IMG/VR virus record: IMGVR_UViG_3300023184_007517
Coordinates: 1 to 30,183 of that record
DNA length: 30,183 bases
Direction: 5' to 3' (one strand)
Origin: a virus
The translations under genes and the position numbers were made by a program. The notes below the pieces were generated by a model. That model ran no database searches. It was not told where the DNA came from and saw nothing but the letters and a program-made list of their open reading frames with translations. Each line of letters opens with the position of its first letter. Position 1 is the stretch's first letter. Shown piece after piece: positions 14,367-22,716 of the stretch.

Positions 14367-16403
14367 TTATTTCCTGCTATGATAAAGAATACATGCGGAC
14401 CTATTATCAAGGCTGTGGTTAATAGCCAGTTCATCTATTTTATTGTAGATTTCCGGATTAGATTTAGACGGATCTTGAATGTAAGATTCGCAAATATTAT
14501 TCCACTCGATTAACTCTTCATTTTGAGCAATTAAAATTGCCATATCCGAAGCCACCTCAATTTGATCTTTATTTAATTTTTTAATTTTAAATTTTGCCTT
14601 TAGAATGGACTCTATTTTCTTTTCTAATGATGTAAGAGAGGAAATGGTAATTTTTATTTTATCGCAGCTAAACTGATTAACATTTTCCAAATTAGACGAG
14701 CCCGAAACTTGCTTTCTTGGAACCGACTGCTTTATTGCGCCAGTGCCAGATGGTCTTCCGGAATTCCCAGCTGGATTTTTACTACCGCCAGATGATCCAG
14801 CAGACTGCGCCCCAGACGGATCCTTAACTCCGCCTATCAGGGGCTGATAGTAACCCTTTTCCTTCAAATCTTTATATTTCTTTTGAGACTCGATACTTTC
14901 TTCCGAAGTTGGCAGCCTACCGCTTTGAAAAACATCAAATCCCTCCTCTGGAGTTAGAACGCCGAGCTCTATTAGCCTAGAGTAGACTCGACTCATCAGA
15001 ACATTATCCTCGAAGTCTATATCTTCAAGTTTCGGAGCCGGAATCTGCTTAAATCCAAGAGCTTTTCCAACCTCTTTCATTTCTGGTATTAAAAAATCTC
15101 TCAAAAACTTTTCACGACCATACTTCAAGCGCGCAAAGAACACCTTGACCTTTATTGACGTATTTGAAAACTTCTCTTCCCCGAAAAGAATACTGTTCAG
15201 TCCCATTCTGATATCATTATCTAATATTTCGTATTTCTTAGGATCAAGCAGATTCCCTATGTCCGGAATGACAAATTTTGCATTAGTTGTATAATCAGCG
15301 ACAAGAACCTTACCAACGCTCTGATTTTCAAAAAGCTTTCTCATTGATATTAGATTCTGAGCGCTCGGCATACCAACTTTTTCATCGCCCATCGTAATCA
15401 TCAAAACAGCCTGCTGAACAGATCTAGCAATAGCCTGATCTATTTTTTTTAACTCCAGCTTGGAATTTATATCCTCAAGCACGGCAAATCCCATAGGGAC
15501 AGAAAGTGGTTCATAATTTTGTTTCTTGTAAAAAACAGCAACCAATCTATCCTTATCAAGTTGCAATCCCACATTATTCAAACCAGACGGAATACCCTTA
15601 GACACCTTACTTTTATTCCTATCTATGATATTTTTAATTTCAGGAATTTTTTCCGCTATCTGTCGGTCAGATTCCGTCTTAGGATTTATCAAGCTCTGTA
15701 ACTCGTAGTCATTCAGCATCTTAACATACACATTATCTAAAAATGACGAAGAAGTTATTATATTTATATCAGCAGGATTAAGGACTATATATTTTACTGG
15801 GACCGTAGCTGCTGAGTCAGAAAGCTTAGAACCAACTGACCCAAAAGCGTCTTGAATTTTCATCATGCTTTCTCTACCAAATTCAGCTCTAAATTTATAT
15901 ATAAAAATATTGCCACTTCTATAAAATTCTCTATAAAATTGATCCTGCAAATCCCAAGAATTTATTTTTTGCAACCACAGGTCGAAAAATTTTCTACTTT
16001 GCTCATTGCCTCCTGTTAAGTATATATCTGAAAGACTAAATTCAGTCATTAAGTCGATGGTATTTCTAAATATGGGAACATTCCAGTAAGCTTTTTGACA
16101 AAGAACGATGGTATCTTTTGCGGATATGTTGGAGTCATAATTACCCTTGCCACTACCATAAATAAAAGGAACCACGCCACGCTCCAGATTAGCAAACCTA
16201 TCCGTTCTAGTTATCGAACCTGACGAATTTCTCCTCATGGATGTATCTCCCGACCTCTCACAAGTGGAAGCTAAGGATACGCTTAAATTATCGTCTAGCG
16301 AAGCCATAACCGCCTCCGGAAGCTCCACCTTCTCGCGTCTAGTAGACGACTTAGAAACTGTTCCAGTAGCAAATGAAGTATTTTCTAGCTTTTGTTTAGA
16401 CAT
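14367..16403 (-). CDS. Portal protein
   Basis: This ~678-aa protein directly follows TerL and has portal features. A central alpha/beta core contains FYRSGNIFIYKFRAEFG, VKYIVLNPADINII and FGEEKFSNTSIKV, with a long helix-rich part after ~residue 380. The N-terminal ~70 residues are Ser/Thr-rich and low in hydrophobics. Near residues 530-570 is a flexible linker (SAGSSGGSKNPAGNSGRPSG), and the last ~100 residues are helical (LTSLEKKIESILKAKFKI...). That extra tail beyond the core is longer than in many portals. The ring of twelve would form the DNA gate at the head vertex. The start is set at ATG 16403 because AAAGGA lies six bases upstream; a TTG at 16406 would be the only longer option. Confidence 0.8.
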   Translation of the reverse strand: MSKQKLENTSFATGTVSKSSTRREKVELPEAVMASLDDNLSVSLASTCERSGDTSMRRNSSGSITRTDRFANLERGVVPFIYGSGKGNYDSNISAKDTIVLCQKAYWNVPIFRNTIDLMTEFSLSDIYLTGGNEQSRKFFDLWLQKINSWDLQDQFYREFYRSGNIFIYKFRAEFGRESMMKIQDAFGSVGSKLSDSAATVPVKYIVLNPADINIITSSSFLDNVYVKMLNDYELQSLINPKTESDRQIAEKIPEIKNIIDRNKSKVSKGIPSGLNNVGLQLDKDRLVAVFYKKQNYEPLSVPMGFAVLEDINSKLELKKIDQAIARSVQQAVLMITMGDEKVGMPSAQNLISMRKLFENQSVGKVLVADYTTNAKFVIPDIGNLLDPKKYEILDNDIRMGLNSILFGEEKFSNTSIKVKVFFARLKYGREKFLRDFLIPEMKEVGKALGFKQIPAPKLEDIDFEDNVLMSRVYSRLIELGVLTPEEGFDVFQSGRLPTSEESIESQKKYKDLKEKGYYQPLIGGVKDPSGAQSAGSSGGSKNPAGNSGRPSGTGAIKQSVPRKQVSGSSNLENVNQFSCDKIKITISSLTSLEKKIESILKAKFKIKKLNKDQIEVASDMAILIAQNEELIEWNNICESYIQDPSKSNPEIYNKIDELAINHSLDNRSACILYHSRK

Positions 16404-16472
16404 CAATTTTCCTTTATTTTATTAATTTTAAAACGCAATTAACAATTGTATTATTGTATAATTCTACACGTT

Positions 16473-18404
16473 TTATAGAAAAAAGGGTGTAAAATTATAT
16501 TTGGGCTTTTCCGCTTTATCAGAATGTAGATCAAAATATACCTTAACAGCCCAGTTGCCAAGCATTAAAGCAGAATAGTTATCTTTTCTTGGTTTGTTTG
16601 CAGTCGTGAGTCTCCTCAAGTGAGAAGGGAGATCAAAACTCTGCGTTCCGCGAGCTGTTGACGAAACTTGTATCAACGCGCACTGATCTTTCGTATCTTT
16701 TATTATAAAGTCCTGTTGCTCCATAAAGTCTCTAATGCCGAGTTTGGCTCTTTCAGAAGCGTCATCGGGCGCATCATCTATACCTTTTGGATAAATATAA
16801 TCAATAGGAATATTCAAACTAAACATTTGATTTACTATGTCCGGGTGCGCGCACGAGGCACTGGCAAACCATATTCTTTTATGGTCTATACAACTTTGAA
16901 GATAACCATTAGCTCTACCTATAAATGAAGAAGTAAAGTATTGTTTAATGCATACGGTTTTAGTGTCTAAGTTATATTGAGTTTTAGCATTCTTAAGCAT
17001 TTCAATATACTCGTCACCTTCCTTATCAGAATTGAATTCAAAAAAGCCGACTTTCATTCCTTTTGCTTTAAAAATAGCTGATCCGTTTGCAGCCTCTATG
17101 AATTGATCACCACCAGCATTATCAATTATTACCAACTCTATATTAAAGTGAGTTAGTAAGTAATAAAAGTACTTTATATGATCTTGAATGCTTGTTCCAG
17201 CCTTCTGGTACCCATGAACATAAATAGAAGTACCATCTTCTTGATTTAATTCTAAAACAGCCATAGCAAAATAATCTGAACTTTTAGAAGCACTAAAACT
17301 TGGATCTATGGCTAATACATATTTTTTATCCCTATCTCCAACTATTTTAGTAGTCGGATACTGCCCATTTGGAACCGTACATAGTGTCATCTTTTTAGGT
17401 GAAAAATAACCATCGCCACCGTCTACAAATCTTGCACAATATTCTCTAAGAAACGCGGAATGACTTATTCCGCCACTTTTTGCCAGTTGTATAACGCCCT
17501 GATCAATCATATGTTCCGGCAATGATTCGTAACTCATTTGAGAAACAAAATAAGTAGAATTCTTCATCGCCTCCATTCTGTCCTCTCCTATTTTTTCCAC
17601 GTCCCCCAATAGGTTAGGATCTCTTATTATGTCTGACCAAATAGAATAAAGCTCAAAAAGATATTCGAAAGTATAACTCGCAGAACTCAGAGTTATCATT
17701 TTATTAGTATTTTTAAAAACTGTTCTATCTTTTTCAAACATCCTTCCGGCTTTAATCATCTGATCCTCAGCCTCCCTAATTCTAATTCTCTCAGCGACAT
17801 CAAGAGGGGAACTCATAAAAGGCATAAGAACCCTTTCAACTATGTCTTTAGGCATTAATAAAAATTCATCAATTACTAGAACCGAGGCTCTGTAGCCTCT
17901 CGTGTTTTCTCCACCGAGCGGTATAGCAATTATAGATCCACCGCTCGGCAATTCGACAGGGTAGATATATTCATCATTTCTCTTTATTGGATTTTTAAAA
18001 CACTGATGAGCCAAACTTGCATCTTTCGCATTCAGCATTTTATCTATTTCCATAAATAGTCTTCTCGAAGTTCTGAAGTTCGCAGAAGCTATTAATATTT
18101 TACTTCCCGGTTCAAATATGCACTGCAACACGCAGAAGACGGCGGCGCAAAAGGTCTTAGAGGCACCTCTTCCCCAAGTCAACATGCTAAAATTCCTATT
18201 AAACATGGCTTTAATAGTTATTTCTTGATACTTTTCAAGCTTTATTCCTAAAAATAATTCCGTAGTTAATCCTATATTGGATTTTAAAAATTTAGCAAGC
18301 GTTATACGTGCCGTAGGATCATCCATTTCCCCACGCATCTCCAAAAGCTCCTCATTGAAGTGCCTATCTGGAATAATAATATCTTGATTTCCTACTTCCC
18401 ACAT
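16473..18404 (-). CDS. Large terminase subunit (TerL)
   Basis: This 643-aa packaging motor has both expected domains. In the ATPase part are the Walker A variant WGRGASKT (77-84), Walker B VLVIDE (175-180) and a coupling-type motif LSSAS (239-243). In the RNase-H-like nuclease part, LAIDPSF carries the first metal Asp (367) and LVIIDNAGGDQF carries the second (428); further acidic residues near IDDAPDD (about 575) are candidates for the third. TerL binds the portal and drives DNA into the prohead. The gene is preceded by the ERCC4 nuclease gene with a three-base gap and followed by portal after 69 bases. The start is ATG at 18404, without a Shine-Dalgarno sequence. Length is normal for the family. 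Confidence 0.93.
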   Translation of the reverse strand: MWEVGNQDIIIPDRHFNEELLEMRGEMDDPTARITLAKFLKSNIGLTTELFLGIKLEKYQEITIKAMFNRNFSMLTWGRGASKTFCAAVFCVLQCIFEPGSKILIASANFRTSRRLFMEIDKMLNAKDASLAHQCFKNPIKRNDEYIYPVELPSGGSIIAIPLGGENTRGYRASVLVIDEFLLMPKDIVERVLMPFMSSPLDVAERIRIREAEDQMIKAGRMFEKDRTVFKNTNKMITLSSASYTFEYLFELYSIWSDIIRDPNLLGDVEKIGEDRMEAMKNSTYFVSQMSYESLPEHMIDQGVIQLAKSGGISHSAFLREYCARFVDGGDGYFSPKKMTLCTVPNGQYPTTKIVGDRDKKYVLAIDPSFSASKSSDYFAMAVLELNQEDGTSIYVHGYQKAGTSIQDHIKYFYYLLTHFNIELVIIDNAGGDQFIEAANGSAIFKAKGMKVGFFEFNSDKEGDEYIEMLKNAKTQYNLDTKTVCIKQYFTSSFIGRANGYLQSCIDHKRIWFASASCAHPDIVNQMFSLNIPIDYIYPKGIDDAPDDASERAKLGIRDFMEQQDFIIKDTKDQCALIQVSSTARGTQSFDLPSHLRRLTTANKPRKDNYSALMLGNWAVKVYFDLHSDKAEKPKYNFTPFFL

Positions 18405-18407
18405 ATA

Positions 18408-19340
18408 TTAAATAAGTTTATGCTCTATCAGGTATTGAAAATCTAATGTTTTTGCGGCGTCGCAATCAAGCGAAAGTATTTTAGGAATAATTTCAGATGA
18501 CTCTTTTCTACCGCCAGAGAAACAAAACTGAATCGTTTCGGGAAAGCTTTTGCATACATCTCTAAACCTATGAAATATAAAATCAGAAGACGCCTTAGCA
18601 TATCTTCCAGTTCTAGAGTAAGAAAATGATAAAAACTTATTAATATCGCACTCAGTTACTACCACTATATATCCACCAGCTTCCCTCGCCCTTGCAACTT
18701 CTCTATTGAATCTGTCAAATCCAGAAGACAGAGTGGAAACCAAATCACTCAATGATTTTCTTTCAACAGCCAGGATTTCATCACACGAGTAGTCTCCAAA
18801 CTCAAGTTTCTTGCTTATTACATCACAATTCATAAGCTTTATAGGCTTTTGCTCCCTAGTGTCTATCGTTATGTTTTTCTTGTGAATAAAATTAAAATTT
18901 AATTCATTTTTATTGTAATTATACCGCCTACTTAAACCCGTAGAATCTATAAATTCATTCAATTCATCAAAGAAAAATTTATATGTTTTAATAGAGGGCA
19001 AATAAGATATAGTTCTTATCTCCGACGATGAAGGAAAATGGCATACACTTTTTAATTTGGAATGTGAAATAATTTTATACAATAAGAATTCTTTTGCTAA
19101 ACCGTCTTTTTCTAACTTCAGCCAAGCCAACATATTCTTCTTATTTACAAAGTCAGTTAATAGATATTGCTCAAAACTTTTAAAATCAATCGATTCTTTG
19201 GTCAGCAAGTCTTTCTTATTCAAATTACGCTTTAGATACTGATCAATTTTAATACCATGAATATCCTTAATATGATTAATAAATTTATCCTTATCGTCAC
19301 ACGAATAAGTGCAGTTTTTTTCCTTACAAGAAAATTCCAT
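18408..19340 (-). CDS. C2H2 zinc finger-ERCC4 nuclease
   Basis: This 310-aa protein starts with a C2H2 finger (Cys5, Cys10, His23, His28 in SCKEKNC...INHIKDIH). After a helical middle it carries an ERCC4/XPF-type nuclease domain from about residue 155: ITIDTREQKPI with Asp160, FGDYSC, then the signature VERKSLSDLV (Glu193, Arg194, Lys195, Asp199) and a FDRFNREVARARE helix. ERCC4 nucleases cut branched or flap DNA. In a phage this could resolve replication or recombination intermediates before packaging. It is packed three bases from TerL, so a packaging-linked function is plausible. No helicase domain or tandem HhH domain is evident, so it is a stand-alone nuclease. The start is ATG at 19340. 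Confidence 0.85.
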   Translation of the reverse strand: MEFSCKEKNCTYSCDDKDKFINHIKDIHGIKIDQYLKRNLNKKDLLTKESIDFKSFEQYLLTDFVNKKNMLAWLKLEKDGLAKEFLLYKIISHSKLKSVCHFPSSSEIRTISYLPSIKTYKFFFDELNEFIDSTGLSRRYNYNKNELNFNFIHKKNITIDTREQKPIKLMNCDVISKKLEFGDYSCDEILAVERKSLSDLVSTLSSGFDRFNREVARAREAGGYIVVVTECDINKFLSFSYSRTGRYAKASSDFIFHRFRDVCKSFPETIQFCFSGGRKESSEIIPKILSLDCDAAKTLDFQYLIEHKLI

Positions 19341-19345
19341 ATATA

Positions 19346-20500
19346 TTAAGTATTGAAAATCTCCCTTGGGTCAATTCCGCGAATGACAGCCTTAAATTCA
19401 TCAACAGAAGATAGTTTTTCAACTTCTTCTTTAAGTGCTTCTCTTTGTCTTTCGGCAAGAGCAATCATTCTTTCCCTGTTCTCTTCCTGTTTCCAGGCAT
19501 AAACCAAATTCAAGATAGACGCGTTTTCATTTCTTCTTTCTTCTATTCTTTTGGATCTATTAACAGTAAGGCTCTTGTATAACTTATCCTGACGCGAAAT
19601 ACATTGATTATATTCTGTCTGAGCATTATTAATGGCTTCATTAAGACTCATGCTTATTTTTTTACCATCGGATTCGGAAGCCATCTCATCTAAAGAAATT
19701 CTAAGATATTCTATCCGCCTTTGAATGTCGGCCGCAATTACAACCTCATTTGAAAGAGTTATAAACTGATCTATTTCCTCTTGAGACAGGTCATCTTTAT
19801 CATGAGTATATCTGATAAACGCGTCCTCAAACAATTCTCTATCTTCCTGTCTAGAATAACTATTAATCTGATAAAGAAATCTAAATATTTTGAGATATGT
19901 TGACAAGGCTTCAGCGGACTTTATTTGTGCCCGTTTTAAATTTTCTTCCTTCCAGCCATAGTTTAAATACTTGTTTATTCTCGCTATTACCTGTACGAAT
20001 GTGGCTGGTGGCCTGTACTGGTCAGAAGCTATCTGGGGTCTCTTTGGATTGCTTGACGGATTGTAAACTATAGACTGAAAATCTCCCGACTCGTCCAATC
20101 TTAAATTCTTTTTATCTTCTTGATCGTCTAGAAATTTTATATAACCCTGAACAGCCCTATGCTCTCTATGTAGAGCGCTTATAGAATCATCATTAAATAA
20201 TTTTCTAGTAAATATAAGACTACTAAAATCCAAGTCCTTGACAGCTAAAGATACTTGATTCTTTTGTTCATCAGTAAGAGTGCAAGGCTCAACTTTTTCA
20301 ATAACATTAACTTTAATTTTTCCAATTTTAAATTCAGATATATACTCCTTTATACATCTGCCTTGCTTGCTTCTTCCATCCAATGAAGCATTATTAAAAA
20401 CTAACGCCGTTAATTCCGAAAGATTTGGCGTAGCTCCATTCTCAAAAGCCTGCCTAATTATCTTTTCTTGATCAGCTGTTAGGGATATAGGGTCTTCCAT
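19346..20500 (-). CDS. Unknown 384-aa protein with duplicated N-terminal module; possible small terminase
   Basis: The protein is not recognised from family motifs. Residues ~7-54 and ~75-123 are two copies of one helical module: LTADQEKIIRQAF / LTDEQKNQVSLAV, then LVFNNASL / KLFNDDSI, then a basic stretch and RCIKEYI / RAVQGYI. The rest is helical and strongly charged, with coiled-coil potential from about residue 260 to the end (RKRIEERRNENA-like segments). The duplicated module could be a DNA-binding helical unit. With TerL two genes downstream, a small-terminase role is possible but not shown. The gaps are five bases to the ERCC4 gene and twelve to the sigma-like gene, so it belongs to the same operon. 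The start is ATG at 20500. Confidence 0.7.
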   Translation of the reverse strand: MEDPISLTADQEKIIRQAFENGATPNLSELTALVFNNASLDGRSKQGRCIKEYISEFKIGKIKVNVIEKVEPCTLTDEQKNQVSLAVKDLDFSSLIFTRKLFNDDSISALHREHRAVQGYIKFLDDQEDKKNLRLDESGDFQSIVYNPSSNPKRPQIASDQYRPPATFVQVIARINKYLNYGWKEENLKRAQIKSAEALSTYLKIFRFLYQINSYSRQEDRELFEDAFIRYTHDKDDLSQEEIDQFITLSNEVVIAADIQRRIEYLRISLDEMASESDGKKISMSLNEAINNAQTEYNQCISRQDKLYKSLTVNRSKRIEERRNENASILNLVYAWKQEENRERMIALAERQREALKEEVEKLSSVDEFKAVIRGIDPREIFNT

Positions 20501-20512
20501 TTTTTATTAAAT

Positions 20513-21235
20513 TCACAATATGTCAACCATTAAATTTTTTGCAATTTTATAAATTTTGTTTTTAATTTTTTTAATTTGCTTGTATCCGGGGGATCTATTT
20601 TTTTCGCTAGTTTTATAGCCCATTTCCTGAGCCGTCTGTATCTCGCTTACATTATCTATATAAAGAAGTTTATAAACCTTCCACTCTACCTGAGACAGCT
20701 TTTCCCTTATAGTTTTGTTAAACTTGTCTATTTTAGATTCGTAATCTATATAGGAATCAAATTCCGGTATATCCATAGTGAGCCCCTGGTTTTCTTCACT
20801 ATTTGGATTATTAAATTTTTCATGGATGCTTATAGGCATTCTTATATCGTATGCGCTTTTTTTTCCCAACTCCCATTTTGAATAATCTGAACATTCGGAG
20901 TTTTGAATTGAATATAATTCGCATAAATTCCCGCCCTGATTATATTTGCATTGAGAACACGGCTTCGAGAAAGAGGAGTAATTATTTCTAACAAGGTTAG
21001 TTATCTGATTTGTAATAATGGTATTTAACCATGGCCTAAGAGGTCTTGAATTATCCCATTGGGACCATTTATTAAAAACATGAAGTCTTATTTTTTGAGA
21101 CACATCGTCAAAATCCATCCAAGCTATTGCGGTTAATCTCCATTTTGCTCTTCTTTTAGATAATTCTTGATTTATTATGTAAATACATTCTGAAAAATCT
21201 GGTCGACTACTTTCAAATAATTTTTCATCAAGCAT
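20513..21235 (-). CDS. Sigma-70-like factor with a four-Cys insert
   Basis: This 240-aa protein looks like a minimal sigma factor. Region 2 spans about residues 38-86 (WMDFDDVSQKIRLHVFNKW, then SRPLRPWLNTIITNQI and NLVRNNY), which is the core-RNA-polymerase and -10 binding helix pattern. Region 4 spans about 178-235 (LSQVEWKVYKLLYIDNVSE, then IQTAQEMGY and a basic recognition-type helix). Between them is an unusual loop with Cys93, Cys96, Cys105 and Cys115, which could bind zinc. It would direct host polymerase to phage promoters, as T4 gp55 does for late genes. The start is set at ATG 21235, one base after the zinc-ribbon stop; a GTG at 21265 would overlap that gene by 29 bases. A packaging or DNA-binding role is the alternative. 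Confidence 0.7.
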   Translation of the reverse strand: MLDEKLFESSRPDFSECIYIINQELSKRRAKWRLTAIAWMDFDDVSQKIRLHVFNKWSQWDNSRPLRPWLNTIITNQITNLVRNNYSSFSKPCSQCKYNQGGNLCELYSIQNSECSDYSKWELGKKSAYDIRMPISIHEKFNNPNSEENQGLTMDIPEFDSYIDYESKIDKFNKTIREKLSQVEWKVYKLLYIDNVSEIQTAQEMGYKTSEKNRSPGYKQIKKIKNKIYKIAKNLMVDIL

Positions 21236-21236
21236 A

Positions 21237-21776
21237 TTAATCGATCTCAATCGGTCTAGAAACACTCGATGCCTCTAATCTTATTTCTTCCAATATTTGT
21301 TGATTTGTTTTTTTAGGAAAATTCGCGTCCTCTTTCATTTGAAAATCCGTATTAGATTTAGTCTTGGAAGCGGACGAGTTTTCAATTAATTGACCAAAAG
21401 ATATACCGGAATCACTAGAGCTCTTTTCAACTATAACGCCAGACCTTTTAGCATTACGTTTAAAATTATTTATATGTCTTTGAGTTTCACTATAATCTTC
21501 GCTATCGTAATCATCATCCGATTCGTCATCATCTAAAGCCCTAGAGCGCAAGATTACGGAATCGGTAGATTTTTTTCTTTGTGCCCCGCCTTTTCTAAAT
21601 TCTGACAATTCATTTTCTAAGTCTTTGATTTTTTGAATATTTTCCGAGTCAGTATTTTCAATAGTTTTACTGGCGGCTGTCAGTGCTGCAGTTTTAGAGC
21701 CGCACTCTGGACAGAACTTCGGCTTCGAAAATTTATATTCAGTTTTGGAAAAGCAATTATTGCAATACAGTTTCAT
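21237..21776 (-). CDS. Zinc-ribbon protein upstream of the sigma-like factor
   Basis: This 179-aa protein begins with a zinc ribbon (Cys5, Cys8, Cys22, Cys25: YCNNCFSK...KFCPECGSK). A short coiled-coil helix follows (IQKIKDLENELSEFRK), then a long acidic, Ser-rich, probably disordered region (DDDESDDDYDSEDY) and a C-terminal helix (QQILEEIRLEAS). There is no enzymatic motif. It is the first gene of the minus-strand late block and is one base from the sigma-like gene, so a transcription co-factor role, comparable in position to a late-gene coactivator, is an attractive inference. The start is ATG at 21776 after an A/T-only stretch that probably holds the operon's promoter. Confidence 0.7.
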   Translation of the reverse strand: MKLYCNNCFSKTEYKFSKPKFCPECGSKTAALTAASKTIENTDSENIQKIKDLENELSEFRKGGAQRKKSTDSVILRSRALDDDESDDDYDSEDYSETQRHINNFKRNAKRSGVIVEKSSSDSGISFGQLIENSSASKTKSNTDFQMKEDANFPKKTNQQILEEIRLEASSVSRPIEID

Positions 21777-21866
21777 ATATTATATATTAATTATATATAT
21801 AAATCTATAATAATCAATTTATTTGCAGTCTCTATGCCCTTGTATCATGTAATATATTTTATGCAC
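21777..21866. promoter_or_regulatory. Divergent A/T-rich intergenic promoter region
   Basis: Ninety bases separate the minus-strand zinc-ribbon gene from the plus-strand metallopeptidase-like gene. On the plus strand there is a TATAAT at 21806-21811, without a good -35 element, and a seven-of-eight match to the late-type octamer (TATAAATC, 21798-21805). No clear minus-strand promoter could be chosen in the alternating A/T sequence. Confidence 0.35.
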
Positions 21867-22514
21867 ATGAAACTAGAAGATATTTTTAAAAAATACAAAA
21901 TAGAAGTTTTTATAAATAAAATTAAATCCCACTTGAAAGAGCGCAATGGAAAAATAATATTTAAAGATCCCTCAATAAATAAAAATGAAATAGATGGAGA
22001 GTTTTCAGAATTCGATATGACAATAAAATGCTTTTTAGATACATCTTCAACCTATTGGATGGGAGTTTTAGCGCATGAGTACTCACACTTTCTGCAGTGT
22101 ATCAATGGAAGCAAATATTGGGATGATTTTCAAATTAAGGTATCCAATATAGATAATTTAAATAATTTATTTAAAAATAGCAAAAGCATGCAAAAAATAA
22201 GCAAATCCAATAGATTAAAATTATCTCAATCCATAATAAAAATGGAATTAGATTGCGATAAATCAGCAATAGGGCTAATTAATAAATATAAACTTCCAGT
22301 TGATAAAAAAGAATATCGCTCAAAAGCTAATATAGTATTGTATAAATATTTATACTGGGGAGAGTACGGGGTTTGGCCAAGTATAATTGATAAAAAAACG
22401 GGAAAAATTTCAGACTGGAAAACGCTGGGCTTAAGCAAGCTACCTTCTGAAGACAGTTACGAAAGTGTAAATAACATACCGAGAAAATTATTTTATATAT
22501 TTCAGAATAATTAA
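21867..22514 (+). CDS. Zinc metallopeptidase-like protein (HEYSH)
   Basis: This 215-aa protein has the zincin motif HEYSH (70-74) in a helix after WMGVLAHEYSHFLQC. About 50 residues later a second helix contains MELDCDKSAI, whose Glu127 is placed to be the third zinc ligand. HExxH plus a downstream Glu is the gluzincin-like pattern, also seen in ImmA/IrrE-like and small phage peptidases. No signal peptide or membrane segment is present, so it should act in the cytoplasm. It is the only plus-strand gene between two minus-strand blocks. The start is taken as ATG 21867 because longer forms would run across the divergent zinc-ribbon gene. The substrate is unknown. Cleaving a host regulator or a phage structural protein are both open possibilities. 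Confidence 0.65.
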   Translation: MKLEDIFKKYKIEVFINKIKSHLKERNGKIIFKDPSINKNEIDGEFSEFDMTIKCFLDTSSTYWMGVLAHEYSHFLQCINGSKYWDDFQIKVSNIDNLNNLFKNSKSMQKISKSNRLKLSQSIIKMELDCDKSAIGLINKYKLPVDKKEYRSKANIVLYKYLYWGEYGVWPSIIDKKTGKISDWKTLGLSKLPSEDSYESVNNIPRKLFYIFQNN

Positions 22515-22528
22515 TTTATATTTTTAAC

Positions 22529-22716
22529 CTAAGAAATCGGCTGTCTCCAGTCGCTCTCTTCAAATACTAATTTGTCAGTTTTTTGAATAACCCACGATTG
22601 AAATGAAAATGGTGGAATTTAATATGAGGATTAAATTTTCGAAATGATTTAAATAAGTTTGTTTTTTCGATATCGAAAGAATCAGCATGATTCCACGTTA
22701 TTGTTACTAGTGCCAC
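22529..22716 (-). pseudogene. Remnant of a broken gene, probably a glycosyltransferase
   Basis: Two coding-like pieces lie in different frames. From GTG 22716, overlapping the end of the FkbM gene by ten bases, 49 residues can be read to a stop at 22567; they include VTITWNHADSFDIEKTNLF and SFRKFNPHIKFHHFHFNRG, which read like the start of a GT-A glycosyltransferase. A second frame entering near 22615 reads FSFQSWVIQKTDKLVF then EESDWRQPIS to a stop at 22529, like the end of a protein. The simplest explanation is that the middle of a gene that once followed FkbM has been deleted, fusing the ends out of frame. A short functional peptide cannot be excluded. Confidence 0.4.

Noticed and set aside
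21633-21866. Longer start for the metallopeptidase-like gene
   Set aside because: It would run antisense through the zinc-ribbon gene; ATG at 21867 lies just after the intergenic region and begins a sensible protein.
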